A stretch of 64,000 nt of DNA, taken from positions 1-64,000 of the forward strand of contig JANQRE010000023.1 of NCBI GenBank assembly GCA_028284705.1. Reading direction: 5' to 3'. The position numbers and the translations under genes are program-made. This DNA is from Paracoccaceae bacterium (GTDB taxonomy: Bacteria > Pseudomonadota > Alphaproteobacteria > Rhodobacterales > Rhodobacteraceae). Positions 48,599 to 58,357 of the stretch are shown here, in pieces. Each line of letters begins with the position of its first letter. Within the stretch, counting starts at the first letter, position 1. The notes beneath the pieces were generated by a model. It had not been told where the DNA came from. It saw nothing but the letters and a program-made list of their open reading frames with translations, and did no database searches.

Positions 48599-50266
48599 AT
48601 GTATCATTACAACGACTTCGACCGCGATTTCCTTGCAGAACGCAACGCGCAGTTCCGCGCGCAGGTGACGCGTCGCATCGATGGCTCGCTGACCGAGGAC
48701 GAGTTCAAACCGCTGCGTCTGATGAACGGTCTCTACCTGCAACTGCACGCCTATATGCTACGTGTCGCCATTCCCTATGGCACGCTCGACAGCGCCAAAA
48801 TGCGCCAGCTTGCGATGATCGCGGACAGGTGGGACAAAGGCTACGGCCACTTCACGACGCGCCAGAATATTCAGTATAACTGGCCTGATCTGCGCGACGT
48901 GCCCGATATGCTCGACGCGCTGGCCGAGGTCGGCATGCATGCCATCCAGACCTCCGGCAACACGATCCGCAACGTCACCGCCGACCATTTTGCTGGTGCC
49001 GCCGCGGACGAGATCGAAGACCCTCGCCCGGTCGCGGAGCTTTTGCGCCAATGGTCCACCGACCATGCCGAATTCCAGTTCCTGCCGCGCAAATTCAAGA
49101 TCGCGATCACCGGCTCTCCGAACGACCGCGCGGTGACGAAGGCGCATGATATTGGCCTGCGCATGGTCCGCAACACGGCGGGTGAGCCCGGTTTCGAAGT
49201 GATCGTCGGGGGTGGCCTCGGACGCACGCCGATGGTCGGCAAAGTGCTGCGGGATTTCCTGCCGAAGGCCGATCTTCTGCCCTATGTCGAGGCCATTGTC
49301 AGCGTCTCCAACCTGCTCGGCCGCCGCGACAACAAATACAAGGCGCGCATCAAGATCACCGTGCATGAGAACGGGTTGGAGACGATCCGCGATCTGGTGG
49401 AGGAGCGTTTTGCGCTTCTGAAACCGGCATTCGAGGGCATCGACCAGACGCTTCTGGCGGGCATCGAGGCGCAATTCGCCGCCCCCGCTTTCACGACCGC
49501 CTCCGTCGCCCCCTTCAAGGATGCCTACCACCACGACCCCGTGTTCCGCTCATGGGTCGACACCAACATCACCAAACACCGCAATGACGATTACGCCATC
49601 GTCTCGATCTCGATCAAAGCGCATGGGCAAACACCGGGCGATGCGACCTCCGAACAGATGCGGGTGATGGCCGATCTGGCGGAGGAGTTTGGCCATGACG
49701 AGCTGCGCATCTCCCATGAACAGAACGTCATCCTGCCGCATGTGCACAGATCGCACCTGCCCGCGATCCATGCGAAGCTGAAGGAAAACGGGCTGGCCAC
49801 AGCCAATATCGGCCTGATCTCCGACATCATCGCCTGCCCCGGCATGGATTACTGTGCGCTTGCCACCGCGCGGTCGATCCCCGTCGCGCAACAAATCGCG
49901 ACGCGCTTCGATGAGCTGAAACTGGAACACGAGATCGGTGATCTGAAGATTAAAATCTCGGGCTGCATCAATGCCTGCGGCCACCACCATGTGGGCCATA
50001 TCGGCATTCTCGGCCTCGACCGCGCGGGTGTGGAGAACTACCAGATCACGCTTGGCGGCGACGGCACCGAAACCGCCGCCATCGGCGAACGTGCCGGTCC
50101 CGGTTTCGCCTATGACGAGATCGTGCCGGCCATCGAGCGCCTGATCTACGCCTATCTCGACCTGCGCGACAACGAAGACGAGACCTTCCTGCAGACCTAT
50201 CGCCGCCTCGGCCTCGCCCCTTTCAAGGCCGCGCTTTATCCGGAGGCAAAAGCAAATGCCGCTTAA
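48599..50266 (+). CDS. cysI: Nitrite/sulfite reductase (siroheme)
   Basis: YGHFTTRQNIQYNW; TSGNTIRNVTAD; ISGCINACGHHHVGHIGILGLDR. Confidence 0.93.
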   Translation: MYHYNDFDRDFLAERNAQFRAQVTRRIDGSLTEDEFKPLRLMNGLYLQLHAYMLRVAIPYGTLDSAKMRQLAMIADRWDKGYGHFTTRQNIQYNWPDLRDVPDMLDALAEVGMHAIQTSGNTIRNVTADHFAGAAADEIEDPRPVAELLRQWSTDHAEFQFLPRKFKIAITGSPNDRAVTKAHDIGLRMVRNTAGEPGFEVIVGGGLGRTPMVGKVLRDFLPKADLLPYVEAIVSVSNLLGRRDNKYKARIKITVHENGLETIRDLVEERFALLKPAFEGIDQTLLAGIEAQFAAPAFTTASVAPFKDAYHHDPVFRSWVDTNITKHRNDDYAIVSISIKAHGQTPGDATSEQMRVMADLAEEFGHDELRISHEQNVILPHVHRSHLPAIHAKLKENGLATANIGLISDIIACPGMDYCALATARSIPVAQQIATRFDELKLEHEIGDLKIKISGCINACGHHHVGHIGILGLDRAGVENYQITLGGDGTETAAIGERAGPGFAYDEIVPAIERLIYAYLDLRDNEDETFLQTYRRLGLAPFKAALYPEAKANAA

Positions 50267-50981
50267 GGAACTCGCGGAACGCCGCAATCTGCTGCATTCC
50301 AGAAGCGATGCGCAGACCATTCTGAAACATGCGCTTGACGATCTGGCCATCGGTCAGGTCGCGCTTGTCTCCTCGTTCGGGGCAGAAAGCGTCGTGCTGT
50401 TGCACATGGTGGCGCAGATCAATCCGGAGACGCCGGTGATCTTCATCGACACCGAGATGCTGTTTGACGAGACGCTCACCTATCAGCGTGAGGTGGCCGA
50501 GACGCTCGGTCTGACAAACGTTCGGGTGATCTCCCCGGATCGCGGCACGCTGATGGAGAAGGACATCGATGGGCTGCTGCACCGCACCGACCCTGACGCC
50601 TGCTGTGACCTGCGCAAGACGCAACCCCTTGAAAACGCTTTGAAAGAATTTGGCGGCTGGATCACCGGGCGCAAGCGCATTCAGGGCGGGCAACGGGTGA
50701 ACCTGCCGTTCTTCGAGAAGGAAGAGGGCAGCGCGCGCATTAAGATCAACCCGCTGGCTAATTGGTCGCTGCAGCAGATCGCGGCTTACATGAACGAGCA
50801 TAAACTGCCGAAACACCCGCTGGTGGATCATGGGTTCAAATCGCTTGGCTGCGCACCCTGCACCACCAAGGTTGCCGACGGTGAAGATCCGCGCGCAGGC
50901 CGTTGGCGCGGCAAGGAAAAAACCGAATGCGGCATCCATTTCGTGGATGGCCAGGTGATCAGACCGGAGAAAGCAGCATGA
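50256..50981 (+). CDS. cysH: Phosphoadenylyl-/adenylyl-sulfate reductase
   Basis: LVSSFGAESVVLLHMVAQINPETPVIFIDTEMLF; CCDLRKTQPLENAL; GCAPCTTKVADGEDPRAGRW. Confidence 0.94.
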   Translation: MPLKELAERRNLLHSRSDAQTILKHALDDLAIGQVALVSSFGAESVVLLHMVAQINPETPVIFIDTEMLFDETLTYQREVAETLGLTNVRVISPDRGTLMEKDIDGLLHRTDPDACCDLRKTQPLENALKEFGGWITGRKRIQGGQRVNLPFFEKEEGSARIKINPLANWSLQQIAAYMNEHKLPKHPLVDHGFKSLGCAPCTTKVADGEDPRAGRWRGKEKTECGIHFVDGQVIRPEKAA

Positions 50982-51391
50982 GCGTGATTGTCACCGATCA
51001 GGGCTTCGCGCCGGACACTTGGGATCGTGGATTTACCGCGCTCGCCGATCTGCCCGCAAATGACACGCCCTGTTGCATCGATGTACCGAGCGATGCCGAT
51101 CCCTCGCTGCTGTCGAACCGGTTGAGCGAGATCGACATGATCCGTGTGGATTTCCCCTCCTCCGCTGATGGCCGCGGCTTCACGATTGCACGTCGCCTGC
51201 GCCTCATGGGGTTCACCGGTCGCTTGCGCGCCCGTGGCCATGTGATCGCCGATCAATACGCCATGGCGCGGCGCTCCGGCTTTGATGAGGTGGAGATCGA
51301 CGACGCTCTCGCCACCCGACAGCCGGAAGATCAATGGCTCTTCCGTGCAAATTGGAAGGCGCATGACTACCAGGCCCGGCTGCGCGGCTGA
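50978..51391 (+). CDS. DUF934 domain protein
   Basis: FPSSADGRGFTIARRLRLMGFTGRLRARGHVIADQYAMARRSGFDEVEI. Confidence 0.92.
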   Translation: MSVIVTDQGFAPDTWDRGFTALADLPANDTPCCIDVPSDADPSLLSNRLSEIDMIRVDFPSSADGRGFTIARRLRLMGFTGRLRARGHVIADQYAMARRSGFDEVEIDDALATRQPEDQWLFRANWKAHDYQARLRG

Positions 51392-51464
51392 ACGACGCCT
51401 TTCCCTGACCCAGATCAATGTTTAACAAGGAGCGGCGGTGCTAGACCGCCCGCTAGACGCAAAA

Positions 51465-52316
51465 ATGACCGAGCAAAAACCTGTGAACGACCTGACCGCA
51501 AGTGCAAAACCTGTGCCCACCCTGCCCGACGCGCAAACCGTGACGGAGGTAACGCACTATACCGACAGGCTTTTTTCTTTCCGCTGCACACGACCTCAGA
51601 CCTTGCGGTTCCGCTCAGGCGAGTTCGTGATGATCGGCCTGATGGGCGATCCGGACCCGAAAACCGGCAAGCAGAAACCGCTTCTGCGCGCCTATTCCAT
51701 CGCCTCGCCCTCCTGGGATGAAGAACTGGAGTTCTATTCAATTAAGGTGCAGGACGGTCCACTGACCTCGAAACTACAGCACATCCAGCCCGGCGATCAG
51801 ATCATCCTGCGCCCGAAACCGGTCGGCACGCTGGTCCATGACGCCCTTCTGCCCGGCAAGCGCCTCTGGTTCTTTGCCACCGGCACGGGTTTTGCGCCCT
51901 TCGCCTCGCTCCTGCGCGATCCGCAGACCTATGAGGATTACGAGCAGGTCATCGTCACCCATACCTGCCGCGACGTGGCGGAACTGACTTATTCGAAAAA
52001 CCTGATCGAGAACCTGCGCAATGACGAGTTGATGCAGGAGCTTCTGGGCGACGGCCTCAACAAGCTGACCTACTACCCCACCACCACCCGCGAGGAGAGC
52101 CCAAAAATGGGTCGCATCACGCATCTTCTGCAGGATGGCACGGTGTTCAAGGACCTCGGCATCGAGGGTATCTCGGCAGAGACCGACCGCGCGATGGTTT
52201 GCGGCTCGATGGGGCTGAATATGGACCTCAAAGACATCCTCGAAGGCTACGGCCTTGAGGAAGGTGCGAACTCCGATCCCAAACACTACGTAGTCGAAAA
52301 AGCTTTCGTTGGATAA
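51465..52316 (+). CDS. fpr: Ferredoxin-NADP reductase
   Basis: FRSGEFVMIGLMGD; LLRAYSIASPSWDEELEFYSIKVQDGPLTSKLQ; ATGTGFAPFASLLRDP. Confidence 0.93.
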   Translation: MTEQKPVNDLTASAKPVPTLPDAQTVTEVTHYTDRLFSFRCTRPQTLRFRSGEFVMIGLMGDPDPKTGKQKPLLRAYSIASPSWDEELEFYSIKVQDGPLTSKLQHIQPGDQIILRPKPVGTLVHDALLPGKRLWFFATGTGFAPFASLLRDPQTYEDYEQVIVTHTCRDVAELTYSKNLIENLRNDELMQELLGDGLNKLTYYPTTTREESPKMGRITHLLQDGTVFKDLGIEGISAETDRAMVCGSMGLNMDLKDILEGYGLEEGANSDPKHYVVEKAFVG

Positions 52317-52324
52317 CTTAAAGA

Positions 52325-53131
52325 TCACGCCGTAAGCGGCTGACCTTCCACCGTTATCCTGTTCATGAGCCGTGCCTGACCTTGATAGTCGGCCACGGCG
52401 TAATGCTGCACCAGCCTGTTGTCCCAAATGACAACCGTGCACGGCGCGTAAGAGACGCGGCAGCAAAATGCAGGCTGCGTGCAATAGCGGTAGAGATACT
52501 GCAAAAGTGGTGCGCTTTCATCGACGCTCCAGCCGTCAAAATGCGTGGTGAAATCCCCGTTCACATAAAGCGCTTTCTGCCCGGTCTGCGGGTGACGGAT
52601 GACAACCGGGTGCAAGCTGGCGACGCCGGTATTGTCGCGACGGACCTTCAGCTCCGGGTCTCCGGTGGCGAAGCTACCATCGCTGTGCCAGGCGCTCAGG
52701 TTTTCCAGGGTCTCTTTGAGACCCGGCGACAGACGGTCATAGGCGGCGGTTTGCGAGGCGAAACAAGTGTCGCCACCGAATGCGGGTAGATCTCGCGCAA
52801 CAAGGATAGACGCCATGGCGGGCGCCGGATCATAGGAATGATCCGTGTGCCACCCGCCACCAATCACTGTCTTCTGATCGGGGGTCGTGCGCACTTCGGC
52901 GATCTGAGGAAAATCTGGCACTGGCGTGAAGAACCGATTCACGTCGATCTGGCCCCAATGCTCGGCAAAGGCGATGTGGTCCTCGTGGCTCAAGTTCTGG
53001 TCGCGTAGCACGACCACGCCATGCTCGAAGAGCGCCTCCTGAACGGCTTTCGCGGTCTCCGCACTGCAGCCAGCTAGGCTCACTTCACTAAGTTCAGCAC
53101 CAATCGTGCCGGTGAGTTTACGCACCTTCAT
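52325..53131 (-). CDS. TauD/TfdA family dioxygenase
   Basis: VVLRDQNLSHEDHIAFAEHWG; GGGWHTDHSYDPAPAMASIL; HPVVIRHPQTGQKALYVN; VIWDNRLVQHYAVADY. Confidence 0.93.
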   Translation of the reverse strand: MKVRKLTGTIGAELSEVSLAGCSAETAKAVQEALFEHGVVVLRDQNLSHEDHIAFAEHWGQIDVNRFFTPVPDFPQIAEVRTTPDQKTVIGGGWHTDHSYDPAPAMASILVARDLPAFGGDTCFASQTAAYDRLSPGLKETLENLSAWHSDGSFATGDPELKVRRDNTGVASLHPVVIRHPQTGQKALYVNGDFTTHFDGWSVDESAPLLQYLYRYCTQPAFCCRVSYAPCTVVIWDNRLVQHYAVADYQGQARLMNRITVEGQPLTA

Positions 53132-53182
53132 GGACCGCCCTCCCTTGCTGAAAAGACTGCGTGCAGTCTGCCAATCGAGCAA

Positions 53183-53216
53183 GAAAAAACCGCGCCGGAT
53201 TTCTCTGGCGCGGTTT
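53183..53216 (-). terminator. Rho-independent terminator
   Basis: Minus strand: AACCGCGCCAGAGAAATCCGGCGCGGTTTTTTC. Confidence 0.8.
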
Positions 53217-53238
53217 CAGATGTTGTTTCTTGGTAGAG

Positions 53239-54084
53239 TTACTGACCGAGGGCCGATTTCACCTGATCCAGCACACCCTGTACCAGTTCGGGGTTGTCGC
53301 GCGCCTGCTCAAGCGCGGATTTCAGGGTGGTTTTCATCACCGCATTCAGGTCCGAGCCCTCGACCATGCCCAGCACGGTCTCGTAGTTGAACCCTTCGGG
53401 TGTCAGAGCATCGGTCGCGGTCTCCGCAGCTTCGGTGGTTTCCTCAGTCGCGGTTTCGGTCGCCTCCGTGGCCGTCTCGGCTGCTTCTTCTGTCACCGTC
53501 TCAGTGGCCTCGGTTGTCTCCTCGGTCACGCTCTCTGCCGCTTCGGTTGCCTCTTCCGTTGCGGTCTCGGTGGCTTCTGTCCCCTCCTCAACGGCTTCAG
53601 TCGCTTCCTCGGTAACGGTTTCCGCGGCCTCAGAGGCTTCTTCCGTAGCCTCAGTCGCTTCCTCGGTTACAGTTTCTTCGGCAGCTTCCGTCGTTGTCTC
53701 AACCGTTTCTTCGGTCGCTTCGACCGCTTCGCTGGCCTCCTCGGTCACAGTCTCAACGGCCTCCGCGGCCTCTTCGGTGGCCTCTTCTACAGCTTCTGTC
53801 ACCGCTTCAGTTGCGCTCTCTACAGCCTCTGACGCAGCTTCAGTCGCTTCCTCAACCGCTGTCTCCGTGGCTTCGGTCGCCGTTTCCTCGCCAGCCTCAG
53901 CAGCTTCAGAGGCCTCCGTTTCCGTATCGGCCGACCCGGTTTCTTCCGTGGCGCTCTCCTCGACGCTTACGCCTTCGGTTGGATCATCATCGCTTGAGAA
54001 CCAACCCATGGCACTTGCTGGCGCGACAGAGGCGCCGGACATTACAGCCGCGAGAGCTAATGCAGATACAACATGCTTACGCAT
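53239..54084 (-). CDS. Exported low-complexity Thr/Glu/Ala-rich repeat protein
   Basis: Signal peptide MRKHVVSALALAAVMSGASVAPASA; long degenerate TEEATEAA repeat; ordered C-terminus NYETVLGMVEGSDLNAVMKTTLKSALEQARDNPELVQGVLDQVKSAL. Confidence 0.85.
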   Translation of the reverse strand: MRKHVVSALALAAVMSGASVAPASAMGWFSSDDDPTEGVSVEESATEETGSADTETEASEAAEAGEETATEATETAVEEATEAASEAVESATEAVTEAVEEATEEAAEAVETVTEEASEAVEATEETVETTTEAAEETVTEEATEATEEASEAAETVTEEATEAVEEGTEATETATEEATEAAESVTEETTEATETVTEEAAETATEATETATEETTEAAETATDALTPEGFNYETVLGMVEGSDLNAVMKTTLKSALEQARDNPELVQGVLDQVKSALGQ

Positions 54085-54284
54085 TCTCGAATTTCCCTTG
54101 TTTTCAGAGGGCCTACTGCCCCGATGCGCTTGATCTATGTCAGCTTTGGCAGGGTCACAACGCCTGTCCACGGGGAAAGGTTCCGATTTTGCGGCATTCC
54201 GCCGAAAAGCGGGTTGAACGATACCGCGGGGCTCTTTAATTTAAGGGCTCAGTTTTGTGCATGAACCACATAAGGAATGTTCTC

Positions 54285-54827
54285 ATAGCCCGCAGACCTC
54301 ATAACGCACCGCCGGTGCGTGATACCGGACCCCGCGTCAACGACCGAATCCGGGCCCCTGAAATCAGATTAATTGGTGCCGATGGCGAAAATGTGGGGGT
54401 TGTCTCCCCGGAACGCGCGTTGGACATGGCGATAGATGCCGGTCTTGATCTGGTCGAAATCTCCCCGAATGCCAATCCGCCGGTGTGCAAAATCATGGAT
54501 TTCGGGAAGTACAAATACGAACAGCAAAAGCGCGAATCCGAGGCGCGGAAGAAGCAGAAGACCATCGAGGTCAAAGAAATCAAATTCCGCCCCAACACCG
54601 ACACGCATGATTACGACGTGAAGATGCGCAACGTCTTCAAATTCCTGGAGAATGGCGACAAGGTGAAGGTGACCTTGCGTTTTCGGGGTCGAGAGATGGC
54701 GCACCTTAATCTGGGCCGGGAACTTCTGGAGCGTGTGGCCGAGGATGTAGAAGGCAAGGGTAAGGTCGAGAACATGCCGAAGATGGAAGGTCGTCAGATG
54801 ATCATGATGATCGGGCCGGTCAAATAG
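54285..54827 (+). CDS. infC: Translation initiation factor IF-3 (probable non-canonical ATA start)
   Basis: [72 protein letters not shown] at 54272-54276, 8 nt before ATA at 54285. Confidence 0.93.
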   Translation: MARRPHNAPPVRDTGPRVNDRIRAPEIRLIGADGENVGVVSPERALDMAIDAGLDLVEISPNANPPVCKIMDFGKYKYEQQKRESEARKKQKTIEVKEIKFRPNTDTHDYDVKMRNVFKFLENGDKVKVTLRFRGREMAHLNLGRELLERVAEDVEGKGKVENMPKMEGRQMIMMIGPVK

Positions 54828-54891
54828 GTTGGACCTCCGTGCGTGACTCCGCCTCGCGGTTAACAAAACCCTAGGGAGTTCAAAAATTTTA

Positions 54892-54922
54892 AAGCCTCGG
54901 ACGAATATCCGAGGCTTTATTC
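54892..54922 (+). terminator. Putative terminator downstream of infC
   Basis: AGCCTCGGA...TCCGAGGCT hairpin followed by TTATT. Confidence 0.6.
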
Positions 54923-55031
54923 GATTGGCGCAGGCCATCACCTTCTGAGGAATCTCTGGGAAAACAAGACGATAGATCGGGAAGCGGCTGCCAACGGCCA
55001 CTTTAAAATTTTTAGACCTGTTAACTCAATG

Positions 55032-56033
55032 TCAGGATTTGGGTCCACGTGCCTCCCGCGGTTGCGGACGGGTGGGGATTTCCTTCAACAACCCACCAAC
55101 ACCCATGGCTTGGATGTCTTCAGCACCCACGGGCACGCCGCACAAAAGACGCTCCAGAACCCAATCCGCGCCGTTCAAAGCCGGAGAGCGCGCGCATCCC
55201 GGCAGGCCGATCACAGGCCGACCGGCCTGCGTGCCGATGAAGAGCAGATTACCCGGATCCACCGGCATCCCGAAGTGATGCACCGCCCCGCCGGCCCGAC
55301 GGACGGCCTCGGGCGCAGTGTCCTGCAGGTCTGAGGTCGCCGAACCTGTGAGGATGAAGAGTATCCCGGCCGCGCTGTCCGATATAGCCGCGGCCAGGTC
55401 CTCAACGTCATGCCGCACGACCGTTTTTGCCATCTGCGCGCCTAGTGCGTCGACACGGGTCTGCAACGCTTCATGACCCTTCTTGCCGTCGTCCCGGCCA
55501 ATCACTGTTTGGATGAGATGCGTCTCCCGAAGCAGGGTTGGCCGCATCTTCAAAGCGCTGGCGCCAACGACGCACGCTGCGTCAAGCGCCGCACGTGCAA
55601 CGCCATAGGCGATCACCTTCACGGTGGCCACCATGCCGCCTTCGCCCATGCGCTGCCATTGCGGCACCGTCGCCACGGTGATCATCGGGTCGATCGCGTT
55701 CAACCGATTGATCTGATCGACGGCAATATCGGCAACCCCCTTTACGTCGGCAAAGATGTTCACGCGGCCGGTCGATGCTTTCGAGAGCCTGAGACCAACC
55801 GTCTCAGGGCTCGGCACCAGGGCCGCTGCCAAGGCCGTGGCGGCGTCGTTTTCATGCACATCGTCGGACCCGAGACGTGCCACGACAACGTCATCAATAC
55901 CTGCCTCGGCGAGGCGCGCCAGTTCCTCCGCGCCCAAGGTGACCCCCTTGCGCAACCGGCCTTTGGGAAGCGCAACCGAATGGGCGAGGATTGCGCCCTC
56001 CGCATCTTCCGTCTTTACGGGACCGAATTTCAT
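55032..56033 (-). CDS. Molybdopterin-binding protein (MoeA/MogA-like fold)
   Basis: MKFGPVKTEDAEGAILAHSVALPKGRLRKGVTL; LFILTGSATSDLQDTAPEAVRRAGGAVHHFGMPVDPGNLLFIG; RPVIGLPGCARSPALNG. Confidence 0.85.
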   Translation of the reverse strand: MKFGPVKTEDAEGAILAHSVALPKGRLRKGVTLGAEELARLAEAGIDDVVVARLGSDDVHENDAATALAAALVPSPETVGLRLSKASTGRVNIFADVKGVADIAVDQINRLNAIDPMITVATVPQWQRMGEGGMVATVKVIAYGVARAALDAACVVGASALKMRPTLLRETHLIQTVIGRDDGKKGHEALQTRVDALGAQMAKTVVRHDVEDLAAAISDSAAGILFILTGSATSDLQDTAPEAVRRAGGAVHHFGMPVDPGNLLFIGTQAGRPVIGLPGCARSPALNGADWVLERLLCGVPVGAEDIQAMGVGGLLKEIPTRPQPREARGPKS

Positions 56034-56998
56034 TTCGGCTGGCGCAGGGCTTGCACGATCTCCGCCATTATCGAGATCGCGATCTCCGCCGGGCTTTGCG
56101 CACCGATATCGAGGCCCACAGGCGCGTTCAATCGTGCGATTTGGTCGCTCGTGAACCCGGCCTCTTCCAGCCGCGCGACCCGTTTCGCATGGGTGCGTGT
56201 CGATCCAAGGCATCCGATATAGAAGGCATCTGATTTCAAAGCGATTTGCAGCGCAGGATCGTCGAGTTTCGCATCATGGGTCAGGGTCACAACCGCGCTC
56301 CGCGCATCGGGCGCAAAGGCAGAGAGCGCCTCGTCTGGCCAATCATGGACCAAATCGGTTTCAGGGAAGCGGTCTACACTCGCAAAAGCCTCGCGCGGAT
56401 CAATCAACACGGGCGCAAAGCCGGCGGCTCGTGCCATAGGCAAAAGGTGCTGTGCGATGTGCACGCCGCCGATCACCGCCATCCGCAACGGCGGATTGTG
56501 GATCGTCACAAAGCGCTGCTCTTCATAGCCTGACTTGTCGCGGGCAAAGCGCTCAGGGAATGCATCTGCGCCCTGCAACTTCCGCGCCCAGTTTTCGGTA
56601 TCCACCACATAGGCCACGGGCCGACGGGCGGCGCGGGCAGAGACCAAATCGGCCAGCAGGGCGTCCGGTAGGGCCGGACCAACAGGTTCCACCAAAATCC
56701 CGATCTCTCCGCCACAGGCGAGGCCAACCGCGAAGGCTTCGTCATCGCTCACCCCATAGGTGAGCAGTTTGGGTTGACCATCCTCCAGCGCCTCGAGCGC
56801 TTCGGCGACAACTGCGCCCTCTACACATCCGCCGGAGACCGAACCCATGATCTCGGCTTGTCCGGAGATGGCCAGTAAGGAGCCGACAGGCCGCGGGGCA
56901 GACCCCCAAGTCTTCACAACCGTAGCAATCGCCGCGCCTTTGCCGGAGCGATGCCAGTCAAGGGCAATGGCCGGGATATCTTCGAAATCGGTGGTCAT
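56030..56998 (-). CDS. XdhC family protein (molybdenum cofactor insertion)
   Basis: GKGAAIATVVKTWGSAPRPVGSLLAIS; GSVSGGCVEGAVV; ACGGEIGILVEP; YIGCLGSTRTHAKR. Confidence 0.93.
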   Translation of the reverse strand: MTTDFEDIPAIALDWHRSGKGAAIATVVKTWGSAPRPVGSLLAISGQAEIMGSVSGGCVEGAVVAEALEALEDGQPKLLTYGVSDDEAFAVGLACGGEIGILVEPVGPALPDALLADLVSARAARRPVAYVVDTENWARKLQGADAFPERFARDKSGYEEQRFVTIHNPPLRMAVIGGVHIAQHLLPMARAAGFAPVLIDPREAFASVDRFPETDLVHDWPDEALSAFAPDARSAVVTLTHDAKLDDPALQIALKSDAFYIGCLGSTRTHAKRVARLEEAGFTSDQIARLNAPVGLDIGAQSPAEIAISIMAEIVQALRQPK

Positions 56999-57019
56999 GG
57001 CTCCAATATACGCATCCGT

Positions 57020-58270
57020 TCAGAGCATTGCCATCAGCCGGGCTTTCTCGCCGCTCTCTTGCGGGCGGGAGAGGGCTTCGGCCAAGCCCTCCAGCGCCGC
57101 AATGTTGTGTCCGGCGCGGAACATATCGACATGGGGCAGCATCGCCGCGATGCCCTTGGCCTTCGGCGCGAATCCGTCCCAGCGGAGCAGCGGATTAAGC
57201 CAGATCACGTGCCGCGCCGAGAGATGCAGCCGCTCCATCTCCGCCTTGAGAGCCTCCGGGTCATCGCGGTCAAGCCCATCGGTCACCAAAAGCACCACGG
57301 CGCCCTGCCCCATGACGCGGCGCGACCAGTCGCGATTGAACGCGTGGAGACAGGCGCCGATCCGCGTGCCACCCTCCCAATCCTGCGCCTCTCTGCCCGC
57401 TGCGGCGAGGGCCGCGTCCACATCGCGAGTGCGCAGATGCCGGGTGATGTTGGTGAGCCGCGTGCCGAAGGTGAAGGCATGCACCTTTGACCAGCCCGCG
57501 CCCTTCTCATTCGAGACCGCATGAAGAAAATGCAGCAACGCCCGGGAATACTGGCTCATCGACCCTGAGATATCGCAAAGCGCCACCAGATTGGGCCAGC
57601 GCGGACGCCGATTTTTTGTCGAAAAATCGCGCAGCTCTCCACCGTTGCGCATGGATTGCCGCATGGTGGCCCGCGCATCGAACAACCGGCCCGTCGGAGA
57701 AATCCGCGTCCGGCGGCTGACAAAGGGCTTCACGGGCAAAGACAGTTTCGCAAGCATGCGCTTGGCAGCAGCCATCTCCGCCGTGCTCATCTGCTCAAAA
57801 TCGAGCGTTTTCAGTTTCTCCTCACCCGACATCGTCCGCGACGCATCGATCTCGATCTGATCGCCGCCCTCTTCTTGCGCGAAGTCCGGCACCTCACGCT
57901 CCACCCCATCGAGCAGGGCCTCCGCCGCCCGTTTCTCAGCCGCGCGCGCTTTACGCTCCTCCTGCACACCGCGAATGGCGGGCGACATATAGGCGATCAT
58001 GTGGTCGAGATAGCGCGGATCGCGCCAGAACAGGCGAAAGGTCTGGTCAAAGACCAAACGCTGTTCAGGGCGCGAGATAAAACACGCCGCCAGCGTGTGG
58101 TAGAAATCGCTGCGTTCCGAAAACCCAGCCACCTCCACCGCGCGAATGGCATCGAGCACCCGTCCCGGCCCAACCGGCACGCCAGCCGCGCGCAAGGACC
58201 GTGCAAACCAGGTGATGTTCTCGGCCAGTTTGCCGTCTTCCGGAATATCCAGCGGAGCGTATTCAGGCAT
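57020..58270 (-). CDS. VWA domain-containing CoxE-like protein
   Basis: LVALCDISGSMSQYSRALLHFLHAV; FTFGTRLTNITRHLR; WEGGTRIGACLHAFNRDW; TDGLDRDD. Confidence 0.92.
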   Translation of the reverse strand: MPEYAPLDIPEDGKLAENITWFARSLRAAGVPVGPGRVLDAIRAVEVAGFSERSDFYHTLAACFISRPEQRLVFDQTFRLFWRDPRYLDHMIAYMSPAIRGVQEERKARAAEKRAAEALLDGVEREVPDFAQEEGGDQIEIDASRTMSGEEKLKTLDFEQMSTAEMAAAKRMLAKLSLPVKPFVSRRTRISPTGRLFDARATMRQSMRNGGELRDFSTKNRRPRWPNLVALCDISGSMSQYSRALLHFLHAVSNEKGAGWSKVHAFTFGTRLTNITRHLRTRDVDAALAAAGREAQDWEGGTRIGACLHAFNRDWSRRVMGQGAVVLLVTDGLDRDDPEALKAEMERLHLSARHVIWLNPLLRWDGFAPKAKGIAAMLPHVDMFRAGHNIAALEGLAEALSRPQESGEKARLMAML

Positions 58271-58357
58271 GTTTCGAATTTCCTTCGGAAATCCGACCGA
58301 TGCGAGGGGGCCAACCCCCTGGCGCTCCCCCGCAGTATTTTTGAAACATGGGAAGGA

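Noticed and set aside
53387-54133. 248-aa plus-strand ORF (SVASVAVSVASVVSSV...)
   Set aside because: Antisense shadow of the low-complexity Thr/Glu/Ala-rich gene; repetitive composition mirrors the true minus-strand gene.
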